From assembly GCF_047511655.1 (NCBI RefSeq), contig NC_133387.1:45426853-45490852 (forward strand): 64,000 bases of DNA, in the 5' to 3' direction. Positions 24,985 through 37,922 of this stretch are shown one piece after another. This stretch comes from Castor canadensis. Taxonomy: Eukaryota > Chordata > Mammalia > Rodentia > Castoridae. Under the pieces are notes generated by a model. That model had not been told where the DNA came from, ran no database searches, and worked only from the letters and a program-made list of their open reading frames with translations. The position numbers were made by a program, and so were the translations under genes. Within the stretch, counting starts at the first letter, position 1, and the number at the start of each line of letters is the position of its first letter.

Positions 24985-26100
24985 TATAATGGTGGTAACT
25001 TCAAACTATATGTAAGACAACATAAGGTTCTTGGCACATAGTATAAAGTTAGGGTTTTCTTTTGCAACTTTAATAGAAGATTGGAAGAAATGTCTTGGTT
25101 AACATAAGACCTCAAAGTTTTAAGCCTTTACAAGGAAAATGGAAAAAAGGGAGCTAACCCAGAGTCTGTCTCAGAAGGATTACACCCCAGTCTTCATGGG
25201 AAATTTACTTGTGTCAGACCGTTGTGACTATCTGGCCATGGCCATGGAGTCATAGTGTACTCCTTAATTCCTCCGTTCTGGGGTTGACTTAGATTGGTCT
25301 TGCATCTGTGATCAAGGGTCCTTGGAGCAGGTCCCCATGAAAGGAAAGAGCAGGCTCTGAGGAAGCACAATGGAAGCTGGGCAGGGAGCAACTACACATG
25401 GCTCTGGAACACGTGCAGTGGATAAAGCATTACCAATGCCTCAATAACTTGTCAACACTGCTAGGTTACCTTACTGTGTTAACTCTTCCAGCCTTAACTG
25501 CAAGTGTGGCAGATTTTATATCCTACAAGTGGCCACAGCAGCATTCTGGATCCCATGCACTCTTCCCAAGCCTTGCCGCTCCCCTGAAGAAGTATCTGCT
25601 TCCTCTACCTTTGATGTGATTGTGTCAACTAGCACTATGCAGAGCAAGTGAGGATGTGTGACTTCTGACACCAGGTCACATTTAGTGATTTGGCTTCTGT
25701 GTGTAGTAAAGAAGCCCAGGCCATGTGGCAAAGCAATATGTAAGAGTTTGGGCCAACAGCTCCAGTGGAGGCCTCAGACAACTGTGGCCAACAGCAGGCT
25801 TGTGAGTAAGTGAGTGAGCTTCTACAAGATTCCATCACCTAGTTTCTGAATCTTCCTCCCAAGGCCCCAGGTTTGGGAAGCAGTGATAGTCATCTTTGTG
25901 CTCTGTCCACGGTCCTTATTCGCAAATCTCTTGGCATAAGTGGTCCTTTGTGCCATTAGGTTTTGGGGTGGTTTCTTATAGGCACAGTAATGATGGAAAC
26001 AAGCAAATGCCATTATCTTCCTTTTACACAGGTTTAGTAAATTGTTAGATTTAGGGCAGTCAGATAATCAGGCAGACAGATTGGCTCCACAGCCTTTGTG
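24985..26100. other. Intergenic, unrecognised moderately GC-rich segment
   Basis: Open frames up to 73 codons on both strands lack recognisable domains. Could be old LTR or unique sequence. Confidence 0.3.
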
Positions 26101-26107
26101 GTGGTCT

Positions 26108-26425
26108 TTTTTTTTTTTTGGAATGGTGCTGGCATTTGAACTCAGGGCCTCATGCTTCCTAGGCAGGCACTGTACCTCTTGGAACCCTTTCTGCTCTAGT
26201 TATGTTTTAGGAAGGTTATTATGTTGGGCCAGCCTGTGCCATGGTCCTACTGCTTAAGGTTTCCCTATAGCTGGGATGACAGGTGCATACATCTGCACCC
26301 AGTTTTTGTTGGTTGAGATGAGGTCTTGTTAGTTTTTTTTGCCTAATCTGCCCTCAAATTGTGATTCTCTTGATCTCTGCCTCTGGGGTAGCTGGGGTTA
26401 CAGGTGTGAGCCACTGTGCCCAAAC
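26108..26425 (-). mobile_element. Composite SINE (two B1-like units plus ID), reversed
   Basis: The left end is a T-run with reversed ID (tttgaactcagggcctcatg). The middle and right are two reversed 7SL-like units ending in gctggggttacaggtgtgag. Confidence 0.88.
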
Positions 26426-26429
26426 TTTC

Positions 26430-27350
26430 CTGATTATTCTTACATTGTCAGCATTGTGAGTCTAAAAGAAAAGTTTCCTCTTGCCTTTTGTAGAGAGTAA
26501 GAAAAGGGAGAGCAGGTTACTGCCCAGGAGTCCCTGTGGTGCTCATCATTTTCTATAAATGGCACTGGCTAGGTGATCTGAGGAAACAGTCTCACTGTTT
26601 TAGTGCATTACCACAACAAAAGTTATTTTTTTCTTTAAACTATACATTCATTTTGGCCTGTGGAGAGCTCTGCTCATTATTGAGGGTATTATAATCACTC
26701 TGGGACCCAGGCCAAAGGAGGAAAATATTGACTTATACTCCATTAGTAAGCAGGGAGAGGATGGAGAAAGTGGTGAATCACAGGGTGAAACATTAAAGCT
26801 TCTACTCTGAAGGGACTTGTCACTTTTGCTCACGTTCCACACAAACTAGCCATGCCTAATGCCAAAGGGGCAAAGGAGTTTCCTGTCAGGGTCTGGGAGT
26901 CTGTGTCAAGGCTGAGGTGACACTTAGTTCATGAACTAAGAAGAAAACTTACCAGCTCTTCACCTGTCTAATACATAACAGAAAAAATAGAGTAACTGCA
27001 GCAGCAACAACAAAACACATTTAAAAAGGACAGAACAGAAAGCATACAGTAATCTGGTCCATAGCAGCGTTGTTACCCTGCTGGCCAGCCATTTGAAGGC
27101 CCCCATCTCCAGCAAAAATTTGTTCTTCAAGGGTCATCAGCAGCCAAGACATTGTATGTCAGTTGAAGGAAGCAGAGCAATAATGAGTGAGCTGGGAGAA
27201 TGAGTACTTGAGTACAGGCAAGACACAGGGAACACTTAGAAGAAGAATGACTGATATCTATCAATAAAGCTAATTTGGTTCACACATCATAATTTTGGTT
27301 ACACAGAATAAGAATTAACAGTTCCAGCTATCCTTCCTGGGTTCCAAGGA
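26430..27350. other. Intergenic, nothing recognised
   Basis: No repeat family or exon recognised by eye. Confidence 0.3.
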
Positions 27351-27354
27351 CTGC

Positions 27355-27515
27355 TGTAAATGTTATAATCCATCTTCACAATAGCCCTAATAGATGTGAC
27401 TTGAGCTCATCCACGTCTTATGGATAAGGCAAGTGACATACAGGGGATTATGTTGCATGCCCGAGATCTCAGGAGTGATACTTGATCCTAGCTTCCAGGG
27501 TTTCCTATTCCATGT
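27355..27515 (+). mobile_element. MIR SINE remnant
   Basis: MIR core-like series: aatccatcttcacaatagcc, tcttatggataaggcaagtg, ttgcatgcccgagatctcag, then cttgatcctagcttccaggg. Confidence 0.7.
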
Positions 27516-28920
27516 GACTTTTCAAAGGGATAGAAATATATAAAATAATTATGGAAAACATAAAATTCAATATAATTTTCTAATTCTGTATTTTAATGGG
27601 AACATATATTTCATTTTATGAGTAGTTCATAAATTATTTAGCACATCTACTAATTTAAGCATAATTTTTTTCAGTTTTTAAAATTGATAATGGACACCCA
27701 CATCTGTAACTCATGTGATCTAGATCTTCTGTGATATAGATCTTTTATTGAGAGAAATGTTGACACTTATATTGAAATATGCACTAAACAGAATGAATTC
27801 TACTAGTCAAGGAAACGTTGCCAAAGCACAGTCACAGCTCCTCGTGGAGAGGTCAGTCAGCCAGCAGCAGTGATTACGGAGGGGAAAAGCATGGGGAAGT
27901 CTGGGGCCCTTCTCCAAAAAGCCTCCTTCCAAGAGGCCCCAACCACTGCTCCTACGTGCAACACATGTATTCGCAAGCCTGAACATGCTTCTCCTTTCAT
28001 GTAGTTTTAGTTTCTTCTTCACTGCAATAAATATAAAATTGGCAATGTTCATATACCACAGCACAGACAGTTTTTCAGGGTTTAGCACACAACTGTGAAC
28101 ACTGACCAGGTTAAAAAAAATAAAAACAAGGTTGGGACTTTTTAAATGCAGTTACAATTTTTAAGAACAGGGCACGAGCTACTCAAGAGTAAGGCTTTTG
28201 TCAGAAGATTCAGATTTGGGCAGATGTCCCAATAGACGAAAGTGTCAGCCAGAGCAAGCTACCCATGGCGTGGGCAGCGAAATAACCTGCACGTGATACT
28301 GCTTGCAGTGCATCTTCAACCTGCCCCCTGCCACTTTCTAGGGAGTACCACAGACATCTTGTGTGATTTAGATTTTCTTTGAGTTCTTGCCTGATTTCGA
28401 GCCCTGCCTAGTCAGTAAATGGATGCCAAGAAATGAATTCAGAGTCTTAGTTGCCCCTTGAGTATTTTCTAAATAGTACTGGGTGAGGGGGGACCTTACT
28501 TGTACATTGTCAGGGTATTTAAAAAATTGGTTGTTGGAGTATAGTATTTGATTTCTGAGGGTAAATAATATACTTAAAGCCACAAGGTGGCAGCCATGAT
28601 ATGTTTTTCTCTTCAGGCAATTTTATGCATTTCTCAAAGCTGCTGGTGTAGGGAAATTGTGTACTAAATTGAAGAGGTGACATGTTCATTTCATAGCATA
28701 AACGGTAGCACACACGATCCATTGTTTGCTATAGGTAATTATTAACCATTTTTATCTTGCTAACAGTGTATGTCTGTTGTACAGGCCAGTAGGAGCATAT
28801 TTCTTTCTGAAATTTTATTGCTCTTTGATAGACCATCCTAAACATACCGCACAAAGTGTGTCCTTATTAAAGTGAGATCCCTTGTATTCTGAAAGGTAAG
28901 ATAGGTGGTGGACAACTCCA
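27516..28920. other. Intergenic, nothing recognised
   Basis: AT-rich, with a GC-richer patch at 27820-27970; no supported gene or repeat. Confidence 0.3.
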
Positions 28921-28929
28921 AAATCTCTT

Positions 28930-29055
28930 TTTTAAATAATTAATTTTTGAGATAGGGTCTTTTTATGTAGCTAAGACTAGCTTTGAATTTGCTATCCTCC
29001 TGCCTCAGTCTCCCAAGTGCTGGTATTATAGACATGTATCACCACACTTGGTGTT
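28930..29055 (-). mobile_element. B1-like SINE, reversed
   Basis: Reversed 7SL-like body: tttgagatagggtcttttta, tgcctcagtctcccaagtgc, atgtatcaccacacttggtg. Confidence 0.85.
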
Positions 29056-29059
29056 ATTT

Positions 29060-29905
29060 GCTTTTTGAATGAAGGAAAAAAAAATTCTACATAACTGTCA
29101 CTTTCATAATCACTCATTCTACCTAGGCCTAACTCAGCTCACATTTTTCAAATGCAGCTAAAAGATAAAACCTGCACTGAGCCCCTTGCATGTAATACCA
29201 GCTAACATGTGCTCTGTACCTAACATTGGCCTAAGACCTTAAATCTGTGTTGCTACTCCCATTTGAGGGTGGAAGAAACAAAATCCACAATAACCTAAGC
29301 ACAGATAGAGAAAGGGGTCAATTTATGGCCAATGGAATTTTCTGTTTAGTGTAACAGATTCCACAGAAAATAATTCTTTATTTTAGCAAGAAATAAGTTA
29401 GCAAGGCAAATTTTGTATGTGGTTAGATGGCCCATTGTCCTCCATTCAATGATCACCATCCCCTGCCATCTTCAGTTCTTACCAATGAAGCAGTGACTTC
29501 TCCCTACAAACATTCTACTTTATGGGGTTCAGTGCATGAGCTGTGGTTTTAGTGTGAATACTAGAAGTTGCTAGGAATAGGGAGTTTGGAAGTACAGTAG
29601 CAAAGAACCCTGAGCAGGTATTGGAGTGAAAATAAAACACAGTTAAAAGAATGATTTTTAACTGATATACGCAAAATGATATGCACAGGGCTTTGGGGCT
29701 ATGCATCCATTTGACCAGGTCAAATTCTGTAATTGCTAACTGGGAATCTTTGCTGAAACACGCTGAATGCAACATTATATTAATCCTATAGCATTATCCT
29801 GTGACCATGCCTCATTCTGTTGAAGTTGGCATTGGGGTTATCTAGGTTGTGTGGCTCTCAAATGACCACAAGGTGGGGCAAGATGATATTCAACTGAGTA
29901 TGTTC
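29060..29905. other. Intergenic, nothing firm recognised
   Basis: A possible MIR fragment lies near 29190-29300, too degraded to call. Confidence 0.3.
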
Positions 29906-29911
29906 CATGAG

Positions 29912-30075
29912 TTTTTTTTTTTTTATTTATTCTTTTTATTTATTTATTATTTCCTTTATTCATATATGCATACAATGATTGGGTCATTATTCCTCCCTTC
30001 CCCTAGCCCCTCTCTTCCCCCCCTCTCACCCCCACTCCCTCGCTTCCAAGCAGATACTGTTTTGAGAATTTGTCT
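29912..30075 (-). mobile_element. L1 3'-end fragment, reversed
   Basis: A T-run, ttcatatatgcatacaatga and a C/T-rich stretch match the 3' tip of the large L1 at 39532. Strongly 5'-truncated. Confidence 0.85.
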
Positions 30076-30099
30076 TTTTTGACATCTGCATTTGTAGTT

Positions 30100-32260
30100 A
30101 AGCACCGTGATTGGTCATAGATTGAAACCTCAACCTCATGTAGTGGCCTTATAAATATCTTGGTTATATTGTTATCATGTGATATGCAGTGTTACAGACC
30201 TTGGGTTGAGTTTCAACCCACTGTCTTCCATCAGCTGGAAGTACACAATCATTGAAGTATGCTATGCCCTGAATGCTTCCTAATTCTGTGACTCATTTTG
30301 GCTTATGTGGGGGAAGGTGGTCTCCCCAGTTGAGATAAGGAAAAAAAAAAAGACAGTGGGATGGGGAATGTGAGTTCTGTATTGGACAACAAAGTTTGTG
30401 ATGACAGCAATAGATTGTGAAGCATATCATATGCAATGTCCCCATGTCATTAACATCCTGCCAGAAATTACGCATTCAATGACTGAGAGGAGCCAGGCAG
30501 GTGTACATGGTGAAGCCTCCCTGGGCAGGAGGGGAGAGTTGTGGCCAATGACAAAGGCCCCCTCCACCAGGCGCTCCTCAGTTCCAGGTCTTCCAGTGTT
30601 CCTCTTCCAGGAACACTGGTTTTCCTCATTAGAAAAGTATATAGAAAACCAAATTTCTGTGAAAAAAATTCATATATAAATATTGATTAAAATGTTTAAG
30701 AATTTTCAGACCAAACAAGACATGTCCTGTCTCCATTAACACTCTAATAACCTTATAACTTTTGTAATGTTTGAATGTATATTTTCTTCCTTTAGGAAAG
30801 ATTATTTACATTAGCTAGTCCTTCTTAAATATTTCTTTGTTTTCCTACATATTTTCATTGCTAAATCTTTTGTACATAGATTGTTTATTATTTTACCTTT
30901 AAGAGTTACTTCTGATCCCAATTTGTCTGGCAAAACTTCCCTCAGTCCTTCTACAGTGGGAATGCTTTCTTGCTGCTGAGTCCTCATGATACCTGATTTA
31001 TTCCCACTATCATTATAACAAAGCAATTGCTATAGAATGATGTCACTATGTGTATGACTCAGTCAGCATTTTGCTAGGAAAATAGAGGCATCTATGTTTT
31101 CTGGACATAAAGGGTTTGTTGTTGGGAATAAAAGTTTTACTGGACTATTTGAAGACCTGGAGAAGTGAAAGGTAGGAAATTGAGGGGAGGAAGACTGACA
31201 CTGAAAATCTCAACCTGAAGTAACAGTACAGGTAGGACTCTGAAACACACCTGGAAGTGACTGCAAAATCTTAAGGACTTCTGAGGAGTGTCCTGCTATG
31301 TCAAGGTGAAGCAGTGACACAGGTTGCTCACAGATATGGAGCCACTCTGAATCTCACTTGCTCAAGAATCTGGCTGCATTCACCTGTAGAGGGTGCAGTT
31401 CTTCTTTTTTCCCTCTTCCAAATTTTAAGCGATTTCCTCGATGGGTAGAAGACTCTTAAAAAGATGGTGATTTTGCCCAGTTGACAACAGACAACTTGGC
31501 ACAGTACCTCATGATAGATGTTAAAAGGCAAAATTTCAGCAAATTTGATTAGTTGACTACCTAACTGGCTTTTATTTGCCATTCGTCATGAATCAGGTGA
31601 CATCTCATCTAAAAATAAAGAAGAGTTATGCTAGGCATGGCAGAACAATTGATTTCTTATAAGGTAGCTTGCAAAGAAACAAGAAAGTAGCATTACGCAA
31701 GAAGCAGACTGGTTAGTCAGGTTACTTCCAGTTACTTTCCTTGTAAGGGCTAAAGGGAAGGAATTTCCGTATCAAGTTGGCTGCAACTAGCCTGTTTGGG
31801 GAGTTGGATATTATATTTCACTCTCTTCTAATGTCTCAGAAGGTCAGATAAACACCTTAGTTTCAATTTGATGATATGTTACTTTTGCATGAGTGGCTTT
31901 TGGATTGGTGTAGTGGGGCCTAGTGCAGAAGCTTGGCCCAAATAAATGACCTCCTGTAGATTTTATTCAGGTATATATTACCAGCTCTTCACTAGCTGGA
32001 GAATATGTCTTATTCATGTTATATCTCTATGAAACAGGACCATTTTGATTGTGTTATAAACAATTCTATGACAGACTGGTTGTCAATTTCCCGAAGAGCC
32101 TTATTTGGTAATTTATGGTAGAGATAAAGGAAGTTCAATAAAATACAGTTTTCAGAATGACCCAGAACTGTTATATTCCCGAAATCTGAGATCCTAGGGT
32201 GGAAAGAAAGAAGCTTTGAAAGTCAAAGCACTGAAGTGATGAGACTTGTTAAGATCCTGA
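30100..32260. other. Intergenic, no gene recognised
   Basis: AT-rich sequence with a small inverted repeat at 30593-30619 (11-bp arms, 5-nt loop). Open frames up to 93 codons show no known domain. Confidence 0.35.
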
Positions 32261-32269
32261 GTCAATCCT

Positions 32270-32500
32270 TACAATCTTGCTTCTTTTCAAATTTTTCTCT
32301 TTCTTAGTACATATTGTACAGTTGTAGGGGGTTTCATTGTGATATTTCCATACAAGCATATAATATACGTTGATAATATTCACTCTCCTCTATTACTATA
32401 CCATATCCCTCCCTCAGTCCTCCTTTTAAAACTTTCTTGAAATTTTAAAAAATGGATTTCATTACGACCTTTTCATACACGTGCACAACTTTTTCTTAAA
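32270..32500 (-). mobile_element. L1 3' UTR-like fragment, reversed
   Basis: The stretch gggggtttcattgtgatatt, tccatacaagcatataatat and then a C/T-rich stretch resembles the 3' end of an older rodent L1 subfamily. Confidence 0.6.
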
Positions 32501-32639
32501 GTCCTCCTAAGGCCCTTAAGATATGCATATTAAATGACCTGCCACTAGGTGGTGCTCTTGCTCATTTGTTGTAGCAGGCCACTGCCTTTTCTAGGCAGGA
32601 GGATTGACTCTAAAGGAGCCAGAAATATTGCCAACTATT

Positions 32640-32835
32640 TTTTATTGTATTTTATTTTTAAATTTTTTTGTTGTTGTGCTGGGGTACATTGTGTCACAAA
32701 AGTTTTTACAGTATATCAAATATATCATACTTGAATTCACCCCCTCCATCATTCTCCTTTATCACCTTCTTCCCCCAATTCCTGGAATAGTTTCAACAGG
32801 TCTTATTTTTCCATTTACATACTTAAAACTCTTTT
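32640..32835 (-). mobile_element. L1 3' UTR fragment, reversed
   Basis: tcctggaatagtttcaacag and tttttccatttacat mirror the 3' UTR end at 1740-1790. A closely similar fragment lies at 57300-57470. Confidence 0.8.
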
Positions 32836-33021
32836 AAAGCAACTAAACTGTCCCTCAAATTATAACTATAAAATTGATGTTAGTTAACATAAGATAAACA
32901 TATCACTTCAAAACAAGAACTAAAGCAAAACTAAAAATAAAAAAGAAAATTAGAGTGTACTATCCCTGTTTATGATGCTTTAATTATCTGAGAGTCATAG
33001 TACAAATGGTACTAGAAGAAT

Positions 33022-33060
33022 CCTAGTCACTTAAGTGACTCCTAGACACTTAAGTGTCTC
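33022..33060. repeat. Two tandem 16-bp perfect palindromes
   Basis: agtcacttaagtgact (33025-33040) and agacacttaagtgtct (33044-33059) are each their own reverse complement and repeat with a 19-bp period. Confidence 0.92.
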
Positions 33061-33562
33061 CAGGGGTTCTTATCCCCAGTTACCCTGTCCTTGCTTCCCA
33101 TGGATGGTGGGATGATTCAGAGGCCCACTGTATTATTTTTTAAGTCTATGGCAGAACCACCCCAGACCCACGGAGCAGGTGAGTATCTCTTAAATTAGCT
33201 CAAATTATGACTAAGAGCTGAGCATGATGAATAAAGGCAAAATTGACACAGCATGACTAAAATCTTTCCCTTTAAGAGCCAAAACTTTCTTTTTAACCAA
33301 ATTAAAGTTTTCCTATGACTTCTTATACTTTCCTTTTTTAATTACTAAAGTCAAGCATATTTATTGTATAAAACCCAGAAAAATAAAGAGATAACAGAAA
33401 AATATCAGCCCAATAACCCATGAATATTTTAGTGAGTGTTTTGTAGCCCTTTATTAGTTTACTTATGTATGTGATTGGCCTGGAACACTCCTAATACACA
33501 CTCAGTATTTTAGGCACCATGTTTACAAAGGAGAGCAAGATAGTCTTTCCCTACAAGATATG

Positions 33563-33565
<3 letters not shown>

Positions 33566-33627
<62 letters not shown>

Positions 33628-33634
33628 TACATAT
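33566..33634. repeat. Compound microsatellite (TC)n(AT)n(AC)n
   Basis: About 15 TC units, then about 12 AT units, then a short CA-rich stretch. Confidence 0.95.
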
Positions 33635-33639
33635 ATAAT

Positions 33640-34345
33640 GTATGTTTTAAGACAAAGTATCATTTGATATAACTGTTTCCTATCTTTGTATCTTGCTGTT
33701 TTCTTCCAAATATACTAAGAACATTTTCTAATACTTTGTAAAGGCATCATTTAAAATTAATAATATCTTATTGTTTAGATATACTATAGTTTATTCATCT
33801 AATTTTTCTATTCTCAAATATGTAAGTTCTATTTTTTTAACCACAAAAAGAATTCAATAAGCAACATTGTAGCCAAATCTTTGCTCACAACCACATTATA
33901 TTTCTGCTCTAAATTCCCTTAAGTAGAGTTCTTGCGGGTAAATAATTTATAACATGTTAAGTCCTTGATATCTCTGACAAATAAGGGCTAAATCAATTTT
34001 TGTGCCTATTCTCTCACTTCCTTGAATCTTTACCATCACTGAGTATTGTCATCTAAATATAGTTTTTGATTGTATAGGTAAAGTTATTGATTCATTAAAT
34101 TAATACCATTTATATTTCTTTGATTACTAATGAGATGGAATATATTTTCTTATATTATTAACTGTTTTTCTTAGTTTTTGAATTACTTGCTGATTTCCTC
34201 AGTCCAGCTTTTTGGGGTATTACTTTTTATTGATATGTACAGTTCTTTATATATTTAACTATTAACCTCTGCAATTGTGTTTCTAGTTGGCTAGTTGTCT
34301 TTTTTATTGTGTCTTTTGGTGATGTACAATTTAACATTTATGCAA
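33640..34345 (-). mobile_element. Ancient L1 fragment, reversed
   Basis: Reversed L1 3'-part motifs in order: ctatcttt..., ttattcatctaatttttcta, gttctttatatatttaacta and tttttattgtgtcttttggt. Highly diverged. Confidence 0.6.
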
Positions 34346-34349
34346 AGAT

Positions 34350-37005
34350 TTTTTTCTCTTTAAGTTTGTTAACTTCAGATCCTTTATTAAGTAACATTTA
34401 GCAAGAGGTAGAAGCAAAGATGAGCATTTCTAAGGCTCATTACAGATTATTCTCTAAGTCAGCTCTCCTTTGTATCTTTGGTTTTAACTTTCTCTAAAGA
34501 ATCCTTCATCATACGATAAGGAAATTACTTATTAAAACCTTACAAAGTGTTGTCAGCAGGGAGAGAGGGAAGCATTAAAGGCCATTTCGAAGTATATGGG
34601 AGCATTTTTGGTTGCTATGTGATTAAGAGAGTTTACTGGTATTAACAAGTAGGGCCAGAAATGCTAAACATAACAGACAAGTCAGTGGGGAATTATTTCA
34701 CCTGAATGCTGGTAGCAGTTCCCATTCAGAAACACTGAATTAGACTATCATCCAAAGACATCCTTAACAAATACCGTTTCTTGAAACATACCCAAAACAC
34801 ATTTCCAGTTGATAGACAGTAGTGTGTGTTTTCCATATTGTATAGATGGAAACCTAACAGATTGGGACATACCAAACCTTTGTTTAAATATGAGATAACA
34901 TAGACTTGAGTTAAGTGTGGGCCCAGGACAGATGTTCAGAGTGTTACAGGTTATCAATTTATTATCAAGTAGTTGAATCATTCATTTGCTCAGGAAGTGT
35001 TGTAGAGAGAGTGGAAAATAAATTGGTTTTGTTAGATGAGAGTAGTTATAGTATTAGAGATGCTCTAAAAACTTCTGTTGGGGGAACATCTATTTCCCAT
35101 CCTTATAATACCGTCTAGTCTGTATTTGCTAGGAAAAATTGTGACCTCAGACTTGCCAGTACAATTGCTTTTGCTCAGTATTCTTTTTCTCTGTAGGTGC
35201 TGATTGTTCCAATGCAGATGTGGAGGGCAGGAAATAACCAAGTCTGTTTTTATCTGTGAGTACATTGTTCCTGGAAATACAATTATTTTGTTCATTTAAA
35301 ATTGCCTTTGATCAAACAAATTGGTACAAGCCAGGTTTTTTGTTGTTGTTGTTGTTGCCTGTAGGTGGCAGTGATTATTAACTTGTCATTCTAAATATAA
35401 GGTATTGGTTTCTCCCAGTTGTAAAGTGCTATATTAATGGCAAGGTTTATTGTGTTCTAATAAAAGTTAGTAAGATCCATACAGTACCTTTGAGGAGAGA
35501 GCTAAACTTCTATGCCTAACATGATACCATTTAAATATTAAGTAACCAGACATAGATCACAGAAAGCTTATAAATTAATATACTTCTCCTGATTATGCAA
35601 AATATTGAATAGTGACAAAAGAGTTTAAGAACAGGATTTGATTATTGTGGTTAAACTCAATTAATGTATCTTGGAAAATTCAGTTCCAAAATATATCTGA
35701 AGTATTATAAACTATGCTCTTAAGTTGTAGTTCCAGAACAAGATATAGCTGTAGTGTTGGTTGTTCTTTGAAGACATTGGCAAGATAAGGAAGATTCTGG
35801 ATTCTAGCTACAAACAACCACTGTCCAGATGGAAGGAATCATCAGAAAGGTAATGGAAAGCAATTTGCAAAAACTGTCTTCCTCTTACATAAGATCTTGG
35901 GCAACATGTGCAACTCTAATGTCATGAAGAGGCTATGAGAGAACTGCAGAAGTCTGGAAGTGTTCACTAAAATGATCAAGGGAAATGAATAAGGAATTAT
36001 GTGAAGATAAACTCAAAGATGAGTCCTCCTCAAAACAATAAAGGAGGAGGGGATGTGGTCAGAATTATTTTTTTGTGGTCATTGGGCATTGGTTTACCCT
36101 TTGAAGGGGTTTAATGTAGTTCATTTAAAGAGAGGTATTATTTTCAGATATGTGCATTCATGGAGTATGCATATCAAGAGTAAGTAGAAGATACAAATAC
36201 AGGCATGTTCAATGAAATGTACCCAAATATGGAGTTTTCTAATGAGATTTCACAAGGGAGAAAATAGAATTTGGGGAATATATCCCTGGTATTTTGAGGC
36301 TGAAGTTACCAAGTGAAGATAGCACTGACTTTTTACAAACTCCTCTGAGTTATGGAAACAGACTACTTGAGCTGGAAGGACTTCAAGTCAAGCTTCAAGC
36401 CAATGCTTATGTTCCTGTTGTCATCAGAATTACAAGTCAATATAGAAAGGTTAAGTCCAAATCACTCTGCTATCATGAATCTAGACATTTCACAGATTAT
36501 TGGATATTCTTATTAGAAGTATTCCAAGGAGGCTAGACAACATCTGTTGGAGATGCAGAGGTGATTTATGCGTTAGTTGTGGCCATATTAGATTTCTAAT
36601 TTAATGACTTACTTTTTTTGAAATGGCTGTTTTAAAAGGAAAATGCATGAGTGGGATGGCCATGAATACACAGTGTTTTTGATTCAGCAATAGACAATGG
36701 AGCTGCCAGCTCTCTTTATTCCCTTTATTTCTCTTACTCCAAGTTGAAATTTCTTCATTTATTTATTCAGCAGTTATTTATCAAGCCGCTATTCTGAGCT
36801 GGCATTAGAGCCCAGCAGTTTTCTCTCAGAGCATGTGCATTCGGTGGGTAAATGAAGATAATTCATAGTAAGATAAAGATCAAGCCATAGTTTTCTTCTT
36901 CATGTGGGCAGAAGGAAAATAATGAGAAAGAGAGGAACAGGATGGAATATAGATCAACTAAATAAATAACCACATGCAACCATCCCATAAATTTTGAAAT
37001 GCTGT
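34350..37005. other. Intergenic, no gene recognised
   Basis: AT-rich. The stretch 35760-36060 has a mildly coding-like composition but many stops and no domain I know. Confidence 0.3.
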
Positions 37006-37009
37006 GTCA

Positions 37010-37230
37010 TTGTTTCATTTGTTCAAAAAGTGCTTTCTAATTTCTCTTCTTTGACCTGCAGGTTTCTTAGAAGTATATTGTTTAGTTTTCCAGTATTTGG
37101 GAATTTCCAGATTCCTTTTTGTATTTGATTTGCTAATTTAATTCTCTCATGACCAGAAAGCACACTTGTGTGATTTGAATCCTTTTTAATTTGCTGAAAT
37201 TAAAAAGTGATTATACAGAATGGGACACTG
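37010..37230 (-). mobile_element. Ancient L1 ORF2 fragment, reversed
   Basis: ggtttcttagaagtatattg and ccagtatttgggaatttcca, then aattctctcatgaccagaaa match, in reverse, a conserved segment of L1 ORF2. Confidence 0.65.
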
Positions 37231-37724
37231 GACATGGGTAGTCAGTCTATTGTTAGGTTAAGTGCTAGTTGTTCTAATGAACAACCCACATCTACCAGTA
37301 GCTTAACATAATAAATGTTTTTGTGTTTTTCATAGCCCAAAGAGTGGTGGGTAACCTTCTGTGATGATTCAGATGCTTGGGATCCTTATCCCAAATGCAC
37401 ATGCATTGAGAGACTATCGTTGAGCTCTAGTGCCAGTGTTCCATAATGTTCTAGAATCACACCTAACTTCTACACTGGACCTCTGCATTCAGCTATCTGA
37501 AAGAACATGAAATGTTACATAACGCATTTTAGAAGTTGGTTTTGGAAGTGCTTTAAGTCACATTTGCTCACTCTCTATTAGCTGGAACCTAATCACATGC
37601 CCCGATCTTTACTGAGGGATATTTTCCAAAGAGGAGAAACTAAGTTAAGAATCACCTGGAACCAAACTACCTTAGGCAAAGGCATGTATTCCTAGATTTT
37701 TTTAAAAAAAACATTCTTTTTAGC

Positions 37725-37922
37725 TCATATGTCTTGAATAGGGTGGGGGGAGTTCATAGTTCCATTTCATATAATTGGCCATATTCACCCTCCTTTTTTC
37801 CTCCCTTTACCCTCCCCTCTCCCACAAGTACCCACCCTCTCATAGGACCCTTTTACAATCCTGTCCTCAATTTTATTGTTCATTCCTGGATTTTGGAAGT
37901 TATTGGTTACCCTCGTCCCTAA
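37725..37922 (-). mobile_element. L1 3' UTR-like fragment, reversed
   Basis: C/T-rich stretch with cttttacaatcctgtcctca and tcctggattttggaagttat. Similar in style to other reversed L1 tails here; modest support. Confidence 0.45.

Noticed and set aside
30593-30619. 11-bp inverted repeat as a microRNA precursor
   Set aside because: The stem is too short for a pre-miRNA and flanking bases do not extend it.
33566-33634. CRISPR-like or satellite array
   Set aside because: It is a simple dinucleotide microsatellite without spacers.
35760-36060. Possible pseudogene
   Set aside because: Mild coding-like composition, but translations in all frames give no recognisable family and stops are frequent.
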